In this document: positions 56,859-59,809 of the stretch, one piece after another
How the letters are laid out: the number at the start of each line of letters is the position of its first letter
Numbering within the stretch: the first letter of the stretch is position 1
IMG/VR virus record: IMGVR_UViG_3300047174_000059
Coordinates: 1-59,809 of that record
Source: a virus
DNA length: 59,809 nt
Reading direction: 5' to 3' (one strand)
The notes under the pieces: generated by a model
Told to the model about the DNA's origin: nothing
Database searches by the model: none
Seen by the model: the letters and a program-made list of their open reading frames with translations, nothing else
Made by a program: the position numbers and the translations under genes

Positions 56859-57178
56859 CAGCGGACCCTCCACTGCTCATAATGCGGCAAGATCGCCTCG
56901 AAGATGGATTGGTCACGGTGAGCCTCGACGCGCTCTGGGTAATCGCGGGGGTCCATGAGCGCGTCGCCCATCGGGTCCAGAGTCACGCCGTCTTTCTCGG
57001 CCCACCAGTGCGTGCGCCGATGACTGCCTCCAAAGAATGTAATCTCGCCAGCTACTGGAACTGCGCCCACGGCCTTGCAGATTTCATCCGCAATCAGCGG
57101 GCAGCATCCCTGTATTTCACCGTCATAGTGCTGGTAGTATTTGCGATAGATGGCTTCAGCAATCTGGACGTTGTCCAT
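56858..57178 (-). CDS. Hypothetical protein, 106 aa
   Basis: MDNVQIAEAIYRKYYQHYDG, then CCPLIADEICKAVGAVPVAG and HRRTHWWAEKDGVTLDPMGD. The cysteine and histidines recall NlpC/P60- or transglutaminase-like small proteins, but no family is certain. RBS GGAGGGTGGGTG. Confidence 0.55.
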   Translation of the reverse strand: MDNVQIAEAIYRKYYQHYDGEIQGCCPLIADEICKAVGAVPVAGEITFFGGSHRRTHWWAEKDGVTLDPMGDALMDPRDYPERVEAHRDQSIFEAILPHYEQWRVR

Positions 57179-57372
57179 CACCCCACCCTCCCGGCCACGA
57201 TGACATCGCCACCAGCCGCACGCATCCACGCCGCCGACGCCTGCATGGAGCACATCGCGGCCTGCAAGGCGTCGTCTTCGAGCAAGCAAATCCGCGCCGC
57301 GCTCTCGAAACCGATAGCGATGCGGGCCTGGTGAAGGGCGGTGGGGGTGAGGAAGGGGAATTGACTGCTCAC
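57178..57372 (-). CDS. Small helical protein, 64 aa
   Basis: VSSQFPFLTPTALHQARIAI, then helices rich in Ala and Cys. GTG overlaps the preceding gene. No family recognised. Confidence 0.42.
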   Translation of the reverse strand: MSSQFPFLTPTALHQARIAIGFESAARICLLEDDALQAAMCSMQASAAWMRAAGGDVIVAGRVG

Positions 57373-57596
57373 GGCTTTGTCCTCCGCCCAACCAGAACGC
57401 TCAACACGGCCCCATGCACAGTCTTGCCCGCAGCATACGGCCCGGCCAGTTCCTCCAGCCACAGCGCGGGGGCCTGACCGATCGCCGCAAGTTCGTCGTC
57501 AACGGCGCGCCAGAACACGGCTGGGTCGGCTTGACGGACGAGGCGGGGAACTCCGTTGACGCGGGGGCGAAGGGCGAAGGCGGTTGCGGGGGTCAT
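57369..57596 (-). CDS. Hypothetical protein, 75 aa
   Basis: MTPATAFALRPRVNGVPRLV, then VFWRAVDDELAAIGQAPALW. No family recognised. Confidence 0.45.
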   Translation of the reverse strand: MTPATAFALRPRVNGVPRLVRQADPAVFWRAVDDELAAIGQAPALWLEELAGPYAAGKTVHGAVLSVLVGRRTKP

Positions 57597-57599
57597 GGG

Positions 57600-57767
57600 T
57601 CAGCCCTCCAAGTATTCGCGGAGACGATCCGCTTCGACCGGCGCGCGCAGTCGGTAGTGCCGCTCCACGGCCTCGGCGATGACCGCGGCGCGCTCGGGCG
57701 TCAGGTTGAGGTCGGCAAGCCAAATCGTGTGCGCGAGATCGGCAGTGGGGTTGATCTGCGGATCCAT
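57600..57767 (-). CDS. Small acidic helical protein, 55 aa
   Basis: MDPQINPTADLAHTIWLADL followed by NLTPERAAVIAEAVERHYRL. TGATG overlap with the preceding gene. No family recognised. Confidence 0.5.
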   Translation of the reverse strand: MDPQINPTADLAHTIWLADLNLTPERAAVIAEAVERHYRLRAPVEADRLREYLEG

Positions 57768-58105
57768 CACGCCCACCCCTCGGCATCGCGGCGGGCTTCC
57801 CAGCGCATCTCCGCAGCCGCAGCTTTCTCGTCCTCGGCTGCATCGGCGTCAGCTTGCACGATGATGTCGTGCAGCTGGGCGTCGGTGTATTCGGCGTCGA
57901 TGAGTGAGCCCAGCACGTCCTCGTATTTGTCGAAGCCCATCACGTCGGACTTCTCCTCCAGCGCCGTGCGCAGCTGCGTCATGAGCGCCTGGATCTGGTG
58001 GTGCTCGGTCAGCGCGTCTTCGGCCGCGTCGGAGAGGCCGCCCCCCCAGTAGCGATCGAAAGCGGCTTGGCAGAAGTCGTCGGGGAGGTTGGAAAGGTGG
58101 TTCAT
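57767..58105 (-). CDS. Acidic helical protein, 112 aa
   Basis: MNHLSNLPDDFCQAAFDRYW, then ALMTQLRTALEEKSDVMGFD and a Glu/Ala-rich end. Strongly acidic, which would suit a DNA-mimic or inhibitor, but nothing specific is seen. RBS GGAGCACCC. Confidence 0.55.
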   Translation of the reverse strand: MNHLSNLPDDFCQAAFDRYWGGGLSDAAEDALTEHHQIQALMTQLRTALEEKSDVMGFDKYEDVLGSLIDAEYTDAQLHDIIVQADADAAEDEKAAAAEMRWEARRDAEGWA

Positions 58106-58131
58106 GGGTGCTCCGGGGGTTGGGATGGGGG

Positions 58132-58935
58132 TTAGGCTGCAAATTGCAGACGCATCCGAACAAGCGCATCCGCAGTCGTGCCGCCGCGCCCATCGGCCGC
58201 CGCGCGGGCGAGCAACGTTTCCTTATTTGCCCGCCAAAACTTCAAAGCTTGCGCACCATCCATGGCCGCGATTTTGCGATCATCGAATTCTGCCCAATCC
58301 GACAACGAGTGCGACTCGCAGCCGATGACCATGTGGGTGTCATAGATCGTCACAGAATAAGACAGATCAGGAATCCGGATCGGATCACGCAGCACGAGAT
58401 AGCCGCCGACGCTGGTCAGCGCGGGCAGCGGGTGCGCATAGCCCCGGGCGTAGAGAGAGCCGCCGACGCTGGTCAGCGCGGGCAGCGGGTGCGCATAGCC
58501 CCGGGCGTCGAGAGAGCCGCCGACGCTGGTCAGCGCGGGCAGCGGGTGCGCATAGCCCTGGGCGTAGAGAGAGCCGCCGACGCTGGTCAGCGCGGGCAGC
58601 GGGTGCGCATAGCCCTGGGCGTTGAGATAGCCGCCGACGCTGGTCAGCGCGGGCATCGGGTGCGCATAGCCCTGGGCGTAGAAAGAGCCGCCGACGCTGG
58701 TCAGCGCGGGCAGCGGGTGCGCATAGCCCTGGGCGTTGAGATAGCCGCCGACTGACTGAAGTTTCGGCGCCGAAAGAGTCCGGCTATCGAATTTCAGAAT
58801 CTCGTATTCGTATCCGGCGTGAATGCTGCGGGCAAAATCGGCGATCGGAACGGAAACGCCGTCGTTGATGACGAAGCCGGGCTCGGCGGCGACTTCCACC
58901 TGCGTCTCGGCTGCGGGCTGGTTCTTCTTGGACAT
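58132..58935 (-). CDS. Leucine-rich-repeat-like protein with 19-residue repeats
   Basis: A 267-residue protein, first gene of the leftward early operon. Residues about 65-178 are six 19-residue repeats of the type YAHPLPALTSVGGSLYAQG, an LRR-like solenoid with alternating SL-Y and YLN faces. The N-terminal part (FVINDGVSVPIADFARSIHA) and the C-terminal part (WAEFDDRKIAAMDGAQALKF) are unrepeated. AGGAGAG before ATG 58935 is a strong RBS. A protein-binding scaffold or host-directed factor is possible. Confidence 0.7.
   Translation of the reverse strand: MSKKNQPAAETQVEVAAEPGFVINDGVSVPIADFARSIHAGYEYEILKFDSRTLSAPKLQSVGGYLNAQGYAHPLPALTSVGGSFYAQGYAHPMPALTSVGGYLNAQGYAHPLPALTSVGGSLYAQGYAHPLPALTSVGGSLDARGYAHPLPALTSVGGSLYARGYAHPLPALTSVGGYLVLRDPIRIPDLSYSVTIYDTHMVIGCESHSLSDWAEFDDRKIAAMDGAQALKFWRANKETLLARAAADGRGGTTADALVRMRLQFAA
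58401..58742 (-). repeat. 57-bp tandem repeats, six copies
   Basis: Units begin at 58401, 58458, 58515, 58572, 58629 and 58686, nearly identical over most of their length, with a shortened copy at 58743. They encode the 19-residue protein repeats above. Near-identity at DNA level implies recent copying, so copy number probably varies among relatives. Confidence 0.92.
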
Positions 58936-58974
58936 CCGTCTCTCCTGACGCGGGGGCGTGGTGGGTGTGGGGGG

Positions 58975-59018
58975 AACATACGATAGGGTTGACCCTAGCT
59001 CAATAGGAAATATCCTAT
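58975..59018 (-). promoter_or_regulatory. Leftward early promoter with two operator sites
   Basis: Minus-strand TTGAGC (58998-59003), 17-base spacer, TATGTT (58975-58980). The spacer holds ATAGGGTTGACCCTAG (58983-58998); a second palindrome, ATAGGAAATATCCTAT, lies just upstream (59003-59018), touching the -35. It mirrors the rightward promoter at 505-533. Confidence 0.7.
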
Positions 59019-59078
59019 CGCCCGAGATTTTCTTTGGAGGGCGCGGCCACTGCGGGGCATACGCCATATGCACTACTC

Positions 59079-59102
59079 GCCCCGATTGGGGCTGACCTTT
59101 TT
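59079..59102 (+). terminator. GCCCC-GATT-GGGGC hairpin with a T run
   Basis: A 5-bp stem-loop (59079-59092) followed five bases later by TTTTT. It lies before the rightward gene at 59151 and may act as an attenuator or weak terminator. Confidence 0.4.
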
Positions 59103-59150
59103 CCGGGCCTACCGTTAATGCAGCTACCCAACTGCAACCCCGGCCAGAGC

Positions 59151-59612
59151 ATGAGAATACCGAGAGCCCGAGAGGCACAGCGCGGCCAGCGTCAAAGCGG
59201 CCTGCTATGGGCTGCAGCCGAGCGATCGTCGGTGAGCGCGGAGACGCTGGCCGGCATCCTCACCATTGAGGCGTGGGAGGACGCCCGCGACTCGTTTACC
59301 CGCGAGCTGCTGGGACACCCCGAACAGGCAGTGAACCTATGGAGCAGGCTCTGCCGAGAATGCGTCGTGTGCCTGGCGCATGGCAAGCAACACGGGATCG
59401 CGCACTACCAGCGCATGTTCATTCACTTGGCGAGCGACTCAGCGACCCGCGAAGAGATTTTCCGGCTGGCGGAGATTGGCGTGCTAATTATTCTCCCAGA
59501 CGAAACAAATGTTCGTCGGACGATAGTATTGCCCACAGCAAGATTGACGCTGTGGTACGCAAAAGTGACGCTGTTGCTTGTGGAGGAAGGGCGAATTCTC
59601 TTTAGAGAATGA
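59151..59612 (+). CDS. MarR-like winged-helix protein
   Basis: A 153-residue protein beside the repressor (starts MRIPRAREAQRGQRQSG; ATG 59118 is an in-frame alternative). A helical middle (TREELLGHPEQAVNLWSRLC-like) leads to a winged-helix end: SATREEIFRLAEIGVLIILP, then NVRRTIVLPTARLTLW, like the wing of MarR regulators. It faces away from the leftward operon and may be another immunity or lysogeny regulator. Confidence 0.55.
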   Translation: MRIPRAREAQRGQRQSGLLWAAAERSSVSAETLAGILTIEAWEDARDSFTRELLGHPEQAVNLWSRLCRECVVCLAHGKQHGIAHYQRMFIHLASDSATREEIFRLAEIGVLIILPDETNVRRTIVLPTARLTLWYAKVTLLLVEEGRILFRE

Positions 59613-59682
59613 ACGCCCGACCTTTTTTAAAAAGAACGTGCGTAATTGTACGGAGGGATTATCGTTCCGCTTCTAGCGTTCT

Positions 59683-59809
59683 CTCTAGCTAAGGACCGGC
59701 GGCGCGATGGCCGAAAACGTGGTTAGCCTACGAGACTTTGCGGCCCGAAATTTTCGCGACCTCTCGCATAATGTTGACGGTGGCAATCTTGGCGTCAATC
59801 CGGAGACCA
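59683..59809. repeat. Terminal direct repeat, right copy
   Basis: Identical to bases 1-127 of the window. Joining the ends gives a circle of about 59,682 bp with the repressor's 3' end intact. Bases 59613-59682, between the last gene and this repeat, hold no gene. Confidence 0.95.

Noticed and set aside
58401-58742. CRISPR array
   Set aside because: The 57-bp units are contiguous, without spacers, and encode in-frame protein repeats.

Overview
The window reads as one complete circular genome. Its last 127 bases (59683-59809) repeat its first 127 exactly, which is what a circular contig cut open by an assembler looks like, so the unique molecule is about 59,682 bp. It is a GC-rich, contractile-tailed (myovirus-type) phage. 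The helix-turn-helix fold of the repressor, the style of the small early proteins and the base composition suggest an alphaproteobacterial host, perhaps Sphingomonadales or a relative; this host call is inference. I see no integrase. There is instead a ParA ATPase, a ribbon-helix-helix partner and a winged-helix Rep-like protein, so I infer a phage-plasmid: a temperate phage kept as an extrachromosomal circle.

Layout. (1) Immunity region across the origin of numbering (58975-59809 and 1-541): a truncated CI-like repressor on the minus strand, two outward early promoters built alike, and at least four related 16-bp palindromic operators. (2) Rightward early operon, 541-13879: many tiny, overlapping genes, an adenine methyltransferase, a VRR-NUC nuclease, an HNH protein, a primase-helicase followed by an AT-rich block with three 22-bp iteron-like repeats, small zinc-ribbon proteins, and a leftward island (11490-12408) with two regulators and an odd tRNA. 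A TnpB insertion sequence (about 1018-2238) sits exactly at the start codon of a tiny membrane-protein gene. (3) Head genes, 13973-22809: terminase small and large subunits, portal, XkdF-like protease, capsid and connectors. (4) Tail and baseplate, 22853-33469: sheath, tube, tail chaperone with a classic -1 slippery site, tape measure, and P2/Mu-like D, V, W, J and I proteins, with a leftward two-gene moron (25927-26545) inserted. (5) Adsorption region, 33532-42464: a glycine-rich fibre, a giant fibre whose C-terminal 500 residues form a complete FAD-dependent oxidoreductase, a LamG-like protein, and two proteins with signal peptides, one a beta-helix. (6) Lysis, 42575-45076: GH24-type lysozyme, lipoprotein and holin-like proteins. 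(7) Maintenance region, 45100-50752: tRNA-Thr, a GIY-YIG gene split by a 2,655-bp IS1595-like transposon with a P63C passenger gene, then parA, RHH and rep. (8) Leftward early operon, 58935 down to 50820: a repeat protein, many small genes, and a YqaJ exonuclease/RecT recombination pair.

How it works together: the repressor probably silences both early promoters through the shared operators. When relieved, the rightward operon would supply replication and the leftward operon recombination, and a consensus -35 promoter at 13875 would serve the late genes. In the silent state the ParA/RHH/Rep block would maintain the circle. Two mobile elements have entered recently enough that their target sites can still be rejoined on paper. 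The most unusual gene is the fibre-oxidoreductase fusion at 35342-38866.
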